From: Baffinella frigidus
Taxonomy: Eukaryota > Cryptophyceae > Cryptomonadales > Baffinellaceae
Length of the DNA: 12,916 nt
Assembly (NCBI GenBank): GCA_026770585.1
Contig: MU646443.1
Coordinates: 609,005 to 621,920 of the forward strand
Direction of reading: 5' to 3'
The notes under the pieces were generated by a model. The model searched no databases. It was not told the origin of the DNA and was given only the letters and a program-made list of their open reading frames with translations. Each line of letters opens with the position of its first letter. The first letter of the stretch is position 1. Below are positions 1 through 5,796 of the stretch, piece after piece. The translations under genes and the position numbers were made by a program.

Positions 1-34
1 ATTGAGGGAGTCGTCCTCACGTTTCTGCAAAACC

Positions 35-337
35 GGGGGGGGGGGGGAGGACCTGGGCACGGAGGCGGTCTATTCACACCCTAGCAAACTCCTACGTCCC
101 TAGGGATGTCCTACCGTAGGGTCGTATGAACCGCATACGAATCCTCCGAGACACGAAATAAGCTGCGTCGGGGGGGGGGGGGCAACCTGGGCGCGCAGCC
201 GATCGTCCGCGGCCGAAGAGAGGCGGCCGAGCGTCTATTCACCCCCTAGCAAACTCCCACGCCCCTAGGGATGTCCTACCGTAGGGTCGTATGGACCGAA
301 TAAGAGTCCTCTCAGACCCGAAATAAGCTGCTTCAGG
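35..337 (+). repeat. Tandemly duplicated GC-rich unit with poly-G run
   Basis: Two copies of one unit lie head to tail, roughly 48-169 and 183-337. Each begins at a run of about 12 G (35-47 and 170-182), followed by a variant of GACCTGGGCACGGAGGCG. Both share a stretch from TATTCAC through CCCTAGCAAACTC, CCTAGGGATGTCC and the palindrome CCTACCGTAGG to GAAATAAGCTGC; matching points are 165 bases apart. The second copy has about 30 extra bases near its start. No coding frame is convincing. The same CCTACCGTAGG and CCTAGG pair recurs in several foldback elements downstream, so this may be a decayed member of that group. The G runs could also be prone to length error. Confidence 0.8.
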
Positions 338-355
338 TTGCTGGCTGGGGGGGGA

Positions 356-600
356 GACCTGGGCACGGAGGCGGTCTTCCGCGGCCGGAGAGGGGCGCCC
401 TTCCTGTCACGCGTCCATGTGCCGCTCCTCCCTCTGCCGCACGCGCGCTCCTACCGCAGGGTCCTATCAACCGAACACACGCCCCGAAACGAGGTGGAGG
501 ACCTGGGCACGGAGGCGATCGTCGGCGGCTGAGGAAAGACGCCCTTCTTGCCACGCTTCCATTTCCCGCTCCTCCCTCTGCCGCGTTTGCTCCTGCGTGC
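356..600 (+). repeat. Second pair of duplicated subtelomeric units
   Basis: Two copies of a unit of about 144 bp start at 356 and 500 with GACCTGGGCACGGAGGCG. Each continues through a GCGGC-rich stretch, a CGCCCTTC motif and then GCTCCTCCCTCTGCCGC (424 and 568). The opening words are shared with the 35-337 pair, so all four units probably have one origin. The second unit ends exactly at the first telomeric block. Open frames here exist on both strands but are what high GC content alone would give, and the duplicated copies do not keep one frame open. Confidence 0.75.
568..596 (+). other. Telomere-junction motif, copy 1
   Basis: GCTCCTCCCTCTGCCGC followed by TTTGCTCCTGC directly precedes the first telomeric block. 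The same motif is found at 424, 847 and 9016, in three of four cases right beside a telomeric block. A reduced form (GAGCTCCTGCCCTGCG) precedes the last block near 12614. Confidence 0.7.
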
Positions 601-842
601 AGGGTTGAGGGTTGAGGGTGTAGGGTTTGGGGTGTAGGGTTTGGGGTGTAGGGTTTGGGGGTTGGGGTTTGGGTTTTGGGTTTTGGGGTGTGGGGTTTGG
701 GGTTTATCGGTGAGGGGTTAGTGGTGAGGGTTAAGGGTCTAGGGTTCAGGGTCTAGGGTTTAGGGTTTAGGGTTTAGGGTCTAGGGTTTAGGGTTTAGGG
801 GTTAGGGTCTAGGGTTCAGGGTTTAGGGTTTAGGGTTTAGGG
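601..842 (+). repeat. Interstitial telomere-type block 1 (G strand)
   Basis: About 240 bases of degenerate G-strand telomeric repeat. The first third is mostly TTGAGGG and GTGTAGGGTTTGGG variants, the middle has TTTGGGG and TTATCGGTGAGGGG, and the last third is nearly regular TTTAGGG with TCTAGGG variants. The G-rich strand is the plus strand, so by the normal polarity of telomeres the chromosome end would once have lain to the right. The block is interstitial now because non-telomeric DNA follows it. Confidence 0.9.
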
Positions 843-846
843 TCGC

Positions 847-875
847 GCTCCTCCCTCTGCCGCACGTGCTCCTGC
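847..875 (+). other. Telomere-junction motif, copy 2
   Basis: GCTCCTCCCTCTGCCGC then ACGTGCTCCTGC lies just after the first telomeric block, with only GGTC between. The block is therefore bracketed by two copies of the same motif (568-596 and 847-875), both in the same orientation. Confidence 0.65.
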
Positions 876-913
876 CCGGGAAAGTCGAGGTGAGAAGCAG
901 GGGAGGGTGCAAA

Positions 914-1054
914 ATGTCGAGAAGAAAACGGGGTTTATTTAAAACTTCCTGGCAATGAAATTTACTAGACAGAACGAGTTTAACTAGTAATATTAAAGCA
1001 TTCGTGCAGTAATTTTCATTGAACCCGAAAGTTTAAAATTACAGCCGTTTGATT
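914..1054 (+). mobile_element. Family A MITE-like element, copy 1 (eroded ends)
   Basis: This AT-rich stretch matches the reverse complement of 1883-2033 along almost its whole length, including ACTTCCTGGCAATGAAATTT, CTAGACAGAACGAG and TAATTTTCATTGAA. Its left end (GAAGAAAACGG) is a decayed form of the terminal repeat seen in copy 2, and its right end keeps only ACAGCCGTTT. It has no coding capacity, as expected of a non-autonomous element. No target duplication can be recognised. Confidence 0.8.
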
Positions 1055-1067
1055 GGGCCCCGGGTCC

Positions 1068-1209
1068 AATTTCAGAACATGACTGAATCAGCTGCGCATC
1101 TTGGGATCCAACGTTGAAGAAAAGGGTGCATATGCTATTTTAGGCACAACCCCCAGGCGTACGATAGCATAAAAGCGCAACTGATTCAGTTATGTCCCGA
1201 GATGGAATT
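1068..1209 (+). mobile_element. Family B MITE, copy 1
   Basis: Terminal inverted repeats start with AATTTCAGAACAT at the left and end with CCCGAGATGGAATT at the right; inside them lie ACTGAATCAGCTGCGC and its near-perfect complement GCGCAACTGATTCAGT. The middle holds the family signature ATGCTATTTTAGGCA, here answered by ATAGCAT on the other arm. Four copies occur in the window with the same orientation of this signature. The superfamily cannot be named without the autonomous partner. Confidence 0.75.
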
Positions 1210-1380
1210 CGCCGCCCTCGCCTCGCCATGCCCGCCGCCCCGCATGTGAGCCTCGGTCGGACAGGTGATGAGCCTCGGTGGTTGACTAATGAAGGTAAGT
1301 TCTCTCTCGCTTGTGTGTGGGCCTTGGCCGGCCTCTCTCCTCCCAAGCGGGGTCTCACCGCGCCCCTTTCACCGCCCCCA

Positions 1381-1441
1381 CCTCCTAGCTCTGCCGCAGT
1401 CTATTTGAGCCCACCAATTTGTTGAGACCAGGCTCCTGCCC
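1381..1441 (+). repeat. Family H dispersed repeat, copy 1
   Basis: The segment CTAGCTCTGCCGCAGTCTAT leading into TTGAGCCCACCAATTT and ACCAGGC matches segments at 4745-4808 and 11231-11280 and, more briefly, 10262-10295. No terminal inverted repeats are visible, so it may be an internal fragment of a larger element. The copy at 4745 extends furthest (through CACTTGCCCG). Confidence 0.65.
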
Positions 1442-1447
1442 AGTCTA

Positions 1448-1525
1448 AAGTTGACGGATTTGTACCACACAGCCAGGATGTCAACTTGCGAATAGTCGGG
1501 TCAACCCCGACTGAGGCAGACGGGT
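1448..1525 (+). repeat. Family F repeat, copy 1, with small inverted repeat
   Basis: AAGTTGAC at 1448 pairs with GTCAACTT at 1480. From 1480 the sequence continues GTCAACTTGCGAATAGTCGG, then GTCAACCCCGAC and TGAGGCAG. The same series occurs at 2873-2902 and, inverted, at 5267-5304. The 5267 copy also abuts an AAAGTTGACG inverted repeat, so this pair of motifs travels together. Confidence 0.6.
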
Positions 1526-1579
1526 GTACATGAAGCTGGACAAAGATGGCGGGGTTCGAACACGGGCGTCCTTTCCCTC

Positions 1580-1827
1580 CTAGTGGTGTTGTTGATGATT
1601 GGTGCCCCCCCCCATAGAGCGCTGTGCAGAGAAGTTGGCCACGGGAAATAATGGAAAATCGAGAAATTGGAGCCATTTGGTCAACTTTTGAGAAATTTAG
1701 GACCACGAATTTCTCAAAAGTGGACAAAATGGCTCCAATTTCCCCATTTTCCCATTTTTCGGTGGCCAACTTCTCTGCACAGCGCTCTAGTGGTGTGGTT
1801 GATGATTGCCCCCCCCCCCCCCCATAG
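1580..1827. repeat. Foldback G bracketed by direct repeats with poly-C
   Basis: The core 1615-1789 is a near-perfect inverted repeat. The left arm starts TAGAGCGCTGTGCAGAGAAG and includes AGAAATTGGAGCCATTTGG; the right arm is its complement, ending AGCGCTCTA. The turn is at about 1698-1707. The core is bracketed by direct repeats: CTAGTGGTGTTGTTGATGAT with a C run and CATAG (1580-1616), and again at 1787-1827 with a longer C run. These repeats are far too long for an ordinary target duplication; a second insertion or unequal exchange could explain them. An open frame crossing the hairpin on the minus strand (1401-1868) is an artefact of the palindrome. Confidence 0.85.
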
Positions 1828-1882
1828 CGGCGTGCGCTTCCACTCGGCCTCGGCTGGATTCTGTACATCTCTGTAACACCCT

Positions 1883-2033
1883 GAATTTCATAGGAAAACG
1901 GTTGTAATTTTCAACTTTCGGATTCAATGAAAATTACTACACGAATACTTTAACACTACTAGTAAAACTCGTTCTGTCTAGTAAATTTCATTGCCAGGAA
2001 GTTTTAAATTAAAACCGTTTTCCTATGAGATTC
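1883..2033 (-). mobile_element. Family A MITE, copy 2 (intact ends)
   Basis: Terminal inverted repeats of about 30 bp with consensus GAATYTCATAGGAAAACGG bound a 151-bp AT-rich element. It is the reverse complement of 914-1054. It carries no open frame. Its right end abuts family E DNA at 2042. Three further copies of the terminal repeat alone stand in tandem at 2605-2664. Confidence 0.85.
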
Positions 2034-2041
2034 TTCTGGGC

Positions 2042-2152
2042 GAGTTTGGTTTGGTGCGGACCTGGTGTTGTTTCTGCTGCACCAAAATCTGCTGCTGTTG
2101 ATGGCAGAAAGCGTCCGAGATGAAATTCGGCGGGGTAGAGATTGCAGGGATC
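2042..2152 (+). repeat. Family E dispersed repeat, copy 1
   Basis: TTTGGTGCGGACCTGGTGTT then TTTCTGCTGCACC, CTGCTGCTGTTGATGG, TCCGAGATGAAATTCGG and GAGATTGCAGGGATCC. Related copies are at 2295-2396, 2675-2757 and 10961-11045, and the right half alone at 10731-10768. On the minus strand one frame reads HQQQQILVQQKQHQV in this copy and similarly in the others. That could be a relic of a glutamine-rich coding segment, or simply the result of CTG-rich DNA. Confidence 0.75.
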
Positions 2153-2159
2153 CACACGG

Positions 2160-2294
2160 CGGACTACCAACCTTTCTGAGAAGTCAACTTACCCTGAGAT
2201 GATTAAACTTAAGGATCTTCCCAGGAAGATTGGTCACGTAACACCCCGGAATCCGGGGCCAACGAAACTTTCGTAGCCCACCGAGTGGATGTAG
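2160..2294. other. Unassigned spacer with one short hairpin
   Basis: I see no gene and no copy elsewhere in the window. The only structure is the hairpin CCCCGGAATCCGGGG at 2244-2258. A minus-strand frame of 64 codons (2184-2378) runs across into family E and is not credible as a gene. Confidence 0.5.
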
Positions 2295-2396
2295 GAGTTT
2301 GGTGGGGGGCGCACCTGGTGTTGTTTCTGCTGCACCAAGATCCGCTGCTGTTGATGGTAAAGCGTTCCGAGATGACATTCGGTGGGGCGGAGATTT
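2295..2396 (+). repeat. Family E dispersed repeat, copy 2
   Basis: Same order of motifs as copy 1: TTTGGTGGGGGGCGCACCTG, TTTCTGCTGCACC, GCTGCTGTTGATGG and TCCGAGATGACATTCGG. It runs directly into the left end of family B copy 2 at 2397. In the 10731 region a family B right end is followed by the same family E segment, so B and E are neighbours twice. Confidence 0.75.
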
Positions 2397-2540
2397 AATT
2401 TCGGACCAAGACAGAATCTGTCCCGCTATCTTGGGCTCCCCACGCGGAAGGTGAGGGTGTATATGCTATTTCAGGCATCAAATGATGCCATCTTACGCCT
2501 TTTCATCAGGACAGATTCTGGTATGGTCCGAGATGAGATT
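2397..2540 (+). mobile_element. Family B MITE, copy 2
   Basis: The left end AATTTCGGACCAAGACAGAA pairs with the right end, where CAGATTCTGG is followed by GGTCCGAGATGAGATT. The interior has the signature ATATGCTATTTCAGGCAT. GACAGAATCTGTC is itself a short palindrome, shared with copy 4. A plus-strand frame through it (2382-2732) has no recognisable protein features and simply traverses repeats. Confidence 0.8.
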
Positions 2541-2604
2541 GCAGAGAGCTGGCCGGACTGTGGGGAGTGCAGAGCGCTGGACGGATTGTGGGGGGGGCAG
2601 GGGT

Positions 2605-2664
2605 CGTTTTCCTATGAGATTCAAAACCGTTTTCCTATGAGAAAACCGTTTTCCTATGAGATTC
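2605..2664 (+). repeat. Three tandem family A terminal repeats
   Basis: CCGTTTTCCTATGAGATTC, the right end of the family A element, appears three times in 60 bases: 2605-2622, 2627-2641 (shortened) and 2646-2664, all in the same orientation. The element body is absent. Family E DNA follows the last copy (2675), as it follows the intact family A element at 2033-2042. Confidence 0.85.
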
Positions 2665-2674
2665 ATCTGGATGG

Positions 2675-2757
2675 TTTTGGTGGAGTGCGGACCTGGTGTT
2701 GTTTGTGCTGCACCAAGATCTGCTGCTGTTGATGGTAGAGCGCGTCCAGTCTTTCCT
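2675..2757 (+). repeat. Family E dispersed repeat, copy 3
   Basis: GGTGGAGTGCGGACCTGGTG, then a stretch with CACCAAGATCTGCTGCTG and TTGATGGTAGAGCG, ending GTCCAGTC. It lacks the right half found in copy 1 and ends instead like copy 4 (10961-11045), with GTCCAGTCT and CCTGC. Copies 3 and 4 therefore form one subtype. Confidence 0.75.
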
Positions 2758-2765
2758 GCCAGCCA

Positions 2766-2859
2766 CGATTCAACGCGACGTCACATTTCAATGATTTGAC
2801 GCGAAATCAGATTTTAATGATTTAATGCGAAATCAGGTTTCAATCCGTTGCGAATCCAG
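2766..2859 (+). repeat. 26-bp minisatellite, about 3.5 units
   Basis: Units start at 2785 (ATTTCAATGATTTGACGCGA plus AATCAG), 2811 (ATTTTAATGATTTAATGCGA plus AATCAG) and 2837 (a shorter, diverged GTTTCAATCCGTTGCGAATC). A partial unit precedes them from 2766. The period is 26 bases. It stands between family E and family F DNA. Confidence 0.75.
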
Positions 2860-2872
2860 CATGTCAACTTGA

Positions 2873-2902
2873 GAATAGTCGGTCAACCCGAGCGAGGCAG
2901 AG
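2873..2902 (+). repeat. Family F repeat, copy 2
   Basis: GTCAACTTGAGAATAGTCGG then TCAACCCGAGCGAGGCAG matches 1480-1525 and the inverted copy 5267-5304. It lies a short distance outside the left arm of the large foldback. At 1525 and here the sequence after GAGGCAG differs, so this marks one edge of the repeat. Confidence 0.55.
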
Positions 2903-3121
2903 CTAGAGCTTTTCCATTAGTGGGGCGTGCGTGTCCCACTCGAGGATGCAAGGGGGGGCTATTCAGATGTGGGGTTGTAAACATTTGTACCAGGATAGGG
3001 TGTTCCAACCTCGCGCCTGGCCTAATTTGGCATGAAAGGGCTCCAAAGGCAATGATCGTTACAGCACAAAGGCTACATCTCGGTTTTAAACAGAACCCTC
3101 TAGCACTCTCATGTGGTCAGT

Positions 3122-3305
3122 GAGCCAGCAACGTTATCTTCGATATCGAATAAAAATATTCACTTTCTGCCTCCTGTAAAGTTGATTATCGCCTGAAATT
3201 GTAACCACTTTTGATTTGACACGCTAAAGTTGTTTATTTTCAGGGTGATAATCAACTTTAAAAGTGAATATTTTTATTCGATATCGGAGATAAAACTTGT
3301 AGCTC
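3122..3305. mobile_element. Foldback nested in the left arm, with 8-9 bp target duplication
   Basis: The arms read GAGCCAGCAACGTTATCTTC then GATATCGAATAAAAATATTC, complementary to the right arm. The left arm has ten extra bases (CTGCCTCCTG, 3167-3176) that the right arm lacks. It is flanked by TGGTCAGT (3114-3121) and TGGTCGAGT (3306-3314), a likely 8-9 bp target duplication with one indel. The opposite arm of the host foldback carries a single uninterrupted site (GTGTGGGCGTAAACC near 3555-3569, minus strand). Target duplications of this length are typical of Mutator-like and hAT elements; the choice is inference. Confidence 0.8.
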
Positions 3306-3350
3306 TGGTCGAGTAAACCCGGGTTCGCCATGAAACACATTTAGAACAGA

Positions 3351-3500
3351 CCACCAACCCTCACGGCTGGGGCAAATCGACGATTTTTGATTTCACGATT
3401 TCAAGGGGAATTGGAGCCGTTGAAGTCGGATTCCGACTTCAACCCCCTTGAAATCACAAACCGAAAATCGTCGATTTGCCCAAGCCGTGAAAGTTGGTGG
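3351..3500. mobile_element. Central foldback inside the family D element
   Basis: CCACCAACCCTCACGGCT and GGCAAATCGACGATTTTTG on the left pair with CGAAAATCGTCGATTTGCCC and AGCCGTGAAAGTTGGTGG on the right. The turn is the palindrome GAAGTCGGATTCCGACTTC (3422-3440). The left arm has extra bases (AATTGGAGCCG) missing from the right. AGAACAGA stands directly left of the element and AGAACACA eight bases to its right, a possible but untidy target duplication. It sits where the turn of the larger foldback would be. Confidence 0.8.
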
Positions 3501-3733
3501 GAGACTCCAGAACACAGTGAGGGCAACTAAAACTCTTTTATGGCGAGCCCAGGTTTACGCCCACACGAGAACGCTAGAGGGGCCTATTTAAAACCAGGGT
3601 GTTTAAAAAAGTGGGCATTTGTGTAGTAACTTTCCTTGATTGGTCACGTTACTAGCTATATATTAGCCAGTCACGAAGTTGGAATACCTTATCCTGGTAC
3701 AAATATCTACAACCCCACATATAAATAGGCCCC

Positions 3734-3864
3734 GGAGGGCGTTTGCGCCATGGGCCTCGAATTCGACGCTTGCCAGGTGGAAATCGAGAAAGCTAAAATC
3801 GTGGTTTGGTCCACTTCGGAGGGCTGGTAGTTGGCGGGGCGTGCGTGTCAGCTAGCGAAGTGTT
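3734..3864. other. Spacer with a stray family I arm
   Basis: No gene seen. GGTTTGGTCCACTTCGGAGG followed by GCTGGTAG at 3810-3833 resembles the arm of the family I foldback at 5720-5743 (TTTGGTCC and GAGGGCTGGT). GGGGCGTGCGTGTC just after it is shared with 2921-2936, next to the left arm of the large foldback. Confidence 0.4.
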
Positions 3865-4028
3865 CATAGGGTAACGGCCTGAAAATGGGGTAGTTAGGCA
3901 TACGGCACTGCCTAGGACCTCCTACCGTAGGCCGAGGGATCCTAGGACCAAAAAGTCTCGGCCTACGGTACGAGGTCCTAGGCAATGCCGTAGACCTAAC
4001 TACCCCAATTTCAGGCTGTTAGCCTATG
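3865..4028. mobile_element. Foldback with CCTACCGTAGG motif
   Basis: The left arm CATAGGGTAACGGCCTGAAA leads into TGGGGTAGTTAGGCATACGG, CTGCCTAGGACCTCC and TACCGTAGGCCGAG; the right arm is its complement and ends TTAGCCTATG. The turn is about 20 bases (3936-3955). No target duplication is obvious. Its inner third shares the CCTAGGAC and CCTACCGTAGG pair with elements at 6009, 8168 and 9882 and with the duplicated units at 35-337, although the outer arms are unrelated to theirs. Confidence 0.85.
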
Positions 4029-4059
4029 AAAGTGTGGTGGAGGAGCGTGCCTGCATTTC

Positions 4060-4440
4060 CGGAAGGGTCTGCGCGTGGGCCGACGGCGACCGCCCATTCG
4101 CCCCCTGACAGAGACCGCCCGTTGAGAATCGTGTAAAACCCGATGCTTGAGAATCGTGTAAACCCCCATTCCTCGCCAAGTCAATTCTCCCCCAGGATGA
4201 CGAAAATCCCGGGGGGGTTCGCGTGGGCCCACGGCGCCCGCTCATTCGGCCCCTGACAGAGACCGCCCGTTGAGAATCATGTAAAACCCCGGGTTTTCGT
4301 CATCCTGGCCGAGAATTGACTTTCCAGGGCCGGGTTCTACCTGGTTTTACACGATTCTCAATAATCGGGGTTTACACGATTCTCAAGCATCGGGTTTGTC
4401 GGGAGGCCTCCTGACAGCCGAAACTCAGGCAGGGGGGGCG
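4060..4440. repeat. Palindromic cluster of GAGAATCGTGTAAAACC motifs
   Basis: GAGAATCGTGTAAAACC, usually preceded by TT, occurs forward at 4122, 4147 and 4270 (one base changed) and inverted at 4343-4361 and 4368-4386. The two groups are the arms of an inverted repeat that also pairs AAGTCAATTCTC and CCAGGATGACGAAAATCCCG on the left with CGGGTTTTCGTCATCCTGG and GAGAATTGACTT on the right. A GC-rich leader (GACCGCCCATTCGCCCCCTG then ACAGAGACCGCCC) precedes the forward motifs twice, at 4088 and 4240. Minus-strand frames at 4011-4245 are by-products. Confidence 0.85.
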
Positions 4441-4504
4441 ATTTGCGCCTATTTTGGGTGCAAGTGGGTGCAAACCATACAGAATATTTGTGTTATCCAC
4501 ATCC

Positions 4505-4710
4505 ATGATATAGTTGACGGCGACCGCCCATTCGCCTCCTGACAGAGACCGCCCTTGAGAATCGTGTAAAAAACGATGCTCGAGAATCGTGTAAAACCTG
4601 ATGATTGAGATTCATGCAAAACCAGGTAGAACCCAACCCGGTCCTTCCAAGTCAATTCTCTCCCAGGATGTCGAAAACCCGAAGGGTTACACGATTCTCA
4701 AGCAACTGTC
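4505..4710. repeat. Second GAGAATCGTGTAAAACC cluster
   Basis: The leader GACCGCCCATTCGCCTCCTG at 4522 is followed by forward motifs at 4555, 4580 and 4605 (the last altered to TTGAGATTCATGCAAAACC) and one inverted motif at 4684-4701. AAGTCAATTCTC and CCCAGGATG recur between them as in the first cluster. This copy has lost most of the right arm, so it looks like a truncated or rearranged version of 4060-4440. Confidence 0.8.
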
Positions 4711-4744
4711 TCAGATAGCCCCCCGAAGAGGCGTGAGCCAGGGG

Positions 4745-4808
4745 CACCTCTTAGCTCTGGCTCGGTCTATTTGGGCTGACCAATTTCGTGGGACCAGGCA
4801 CTTGCCCG
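4745..4808 (+). repeat. Family H dispersed repeat, copy 2
   Basis: CACCTCTTAGCTCTGGCTCG then GTCTATTTGGGCTGACCAAT and GGGACCAGGCACTTGCCCG. It is the longest match to copy 1 at 1381-1441 and shares GTCTATTTGGGCT with copy 4 at 11231. Confidence 0.65.
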
Positions 4809-4997
4809 CTGTCGAGCGACTTCGGCACGAAATCAAAAGCCAGAGCCGGAAAACCGGTCGTGGCTTTTCATTTTTAAAAGGACTTTAAAAGTCCGTTTCC
4901 TTCACGATTCAGGGGAAAGTTTTTTAAACCCCTTTACAATGGTGTCCCGTCCTCGCTCGGCAGCTACCGCTGTAAAGCTGACGGATATGCACCCCTG

Positions 4998-5208
4998 CCA
5001 CTCGAGGCTGGAAGTGGGACCATTTTAAATGTGGGGTTGTTACATTTAGTACCAGTCACGGGCAGGCTTGGTCACGCATCTCGGGTTATAACCCGAGATG
5101 CGTGACCAGACGACCCTATTTGTGTGAAAATTACTACACAGCGGTCCACTTGCAAAGGACTTGTAAAGTTAAAACTTTTAAAATAGTCACACTTCTAGCC
5201 TCGAGTGG
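4998..5208. mobile_element. Family D foldback, copy 2
   Basis: The left arm CCACTCGAGGCTGGAAGTGG followed by GACCATTTTAAA pairs with the right arm TTTTAAAATAGTCACACTTC then TAGCCTCGAGTGG. After the left arm comes ATGTGGGGTTGTTACATTTA then GTACCAG, closely matching the left arm of the large foldback at 2962-2983; CACTCGAGG precedes it in both. Its interior holds a perfect 40-bp palindrome (5069-5108). The plus-strand frame at 5102-5284 has no protein-like character. Confidence 0.8.
5069..5108. repeat. Perfect 40-bp palindrome
   Basis: TGGTCACGCATCTCGGGTTA is followed immediately by its exact reverse complement, with no spacer. It lies in the middle of the family D copy 2 foldback. With no loop it could extrude as a cruciform. 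No second copy is present in the window, although GGTCACG occurs at 2232 and 10436. Confidence 0.95.
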
Positions 5209-5266
5209 TGCCGGAGCCAGCGGGTATGGATATGCAACCACGCGAGGCCGCATACGACCCCTAGCG

Positions 5267-5304
5267 CTGCCTCAGTTGGGTTGACCGACTATTGTAAAGT
5301 TGAC
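5267..5304 (-). repeat. Family F repeat, copy 3 (inverted)
   Basis: CTGCCTCAGTTGGGTTGACC then GACTATTGTAAAGTTGAC is the reverse complement of the family F series at 1480-1525. It contains the short palindromic GGGTTGACC seen as GGGTCAACCC in copy 1. Confidence 0.6.
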
Positions 5305-5337
5305 GTTGTGGGGTTGCGGTACAAAACCGTCAACTTT
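5296..5337. repeat. Short inverted repeat AAAGTTGACG
   Basis: AAAGTTGACG (5296-5305) pairs with CGTCAACTTT (5328-5337) around GTTGTGGGGTTGCGGTACAA. It overlaps family F copy 3, and a similar AAGTTGAC pair precedes copy 1 at 1448-1487. GTGGGGTTG inside also recalls family D. Confidence 0.6.
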
Positions 5338-5394
5338 GGAGCGGGAAAGAGCCCGGCCTCAGCGAGTCGGTGAGCCTGAATCAGACTGAGACAG

Positions 5395-5743
5395 ACCAGC
5401 CCTCACAGAAAGACCAAATCACTTCGGTCCTTCTAGTTTCCCACACGAGGCTATCCATGCGAACATAATAAAAGGACATTTTAAAATCTGTGGGGAAGTG
5501 ATCACGTTTCCGTACGCATGTCCGTACGGAAACGTGATCAAATGCTGACTTTTGGCGTGTTTCCTGGGCAATAATTCAACAATTAACTTATGAATCTGTT
5601 CGCATGGATAGCCTCGTGTGGTCTGGTACTAGCTCGCCGGAATCCGGCGAGATTGTACAAACCCGAATTAGGATTTGGTCCTTCAGTGAGGGCTAATTAG
5701 GGGTTGGTCCGTATGTTAGGCTTTGGTCCTTCTGAGGGCTGGT
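5395..5743. mobile_element. Family I foldback interrupted by a family C element
   Basis: The left arm ACCAGCCCTCACAGAAAGAC then CAAAT (5395-5419) pairs with CTTTGGTCCTTCTGAGGGCT then GGT (5721-5743). A second, near-tandem copy of the right arm is at 5671-5694 (GGATTTGGTCCTTCAGTGAG). Between the arms lies the family C element (5441-5621) and a hairpin CTCGCCGGAATCCGGCGAG (5634-5652). One arm-like piece also occurs alone at 3810-3833. Confidence 0.7.
5441..5621. mobile_element. Family C MITE, copy 1
   Basis: Terminal inverted repeats CCACACGAGGCTATCCATG followed by CGAACA, exact on both sides, bound a 181-bp element. The interior contains a second hairpin: TGATCACGTTTCCGTACG (5499-5516) and its exact complement (5523-5540) around CATGTC. 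Copy 2 at 10364-10558 has the same ends but a different core. No clear target duplication is seen. It lies inside the family I foldback, so it inserted later. Confidence 0.9.
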
Positions 5744-5796
5744 GGGAGCTTGGACCCTGCGCAGCACACGACCGTGTCTAGCTTCTATGCTACCGG

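Larger units (their letters stand above)
2955..3733. mobile_element. Large family D foldback with nested insertions
   Basis: The left arm (2955-3118, resuming 3311-3330) is complementary in blocks to the right arm (about 3540-3733). Shared blocks include GGGGCTATT, ATGTGGGGTTGTA, ATTTGTACCAGGATA, TTCCAAC, GGTTTTAAA, CCCTCTAGC and GTAAACCCGGGTTCGCCAT. The left arm is interrupted by a second foldback at 3122-3305, and the centre of the element holds a third at 3351-3500. A shorter relative with the GTGGGGTTGT motif lies at 4998-5208. Open frames inside (such as 2848-3123 on the plus strand) do not resemble any protein I know. The superfamily is undetermined. Confidence 0.8.

Noticed and set aside
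35-182. Poly-G runs as regulatory G-quadruplex elements
   Set aside because: A single uninterrupted G run could form such a structure, but run length is easily misread and there is no nearby gene to regulate.
601-842. A live chromosome end
   Set aside because: The block is degenerate, is followed by over 12 kb of other sequence, and has the same boundary motif on both sides, so it is interstitial.
1543-1570. tRNA-like GGGTTCGAAC box
   Set aside because: The bases on either side cannot form a T-arm stem on either strand, and no anticodon arm or acceptor stem is found around it.
1401-1868. 155-codon minus-strand open frame
   Set aside because: It runs through a family H copy and both arms of foldback G, so half its sequence is the mirror of the other half. 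It has no protein-like features.
2382-2732. 116-codon plus-strand open frame
   Set aside because: It starts inside family E, crosses a whole family B element and the three family A ends, and ends in another E copy, so it is a product of repeat order.
4122-4701. CRISPR-like array of short repeats
   Set aside because: The motifs lie in both orientations with irregular spacing, the spacers themselves are repeated, and the setting is eukaryotic.
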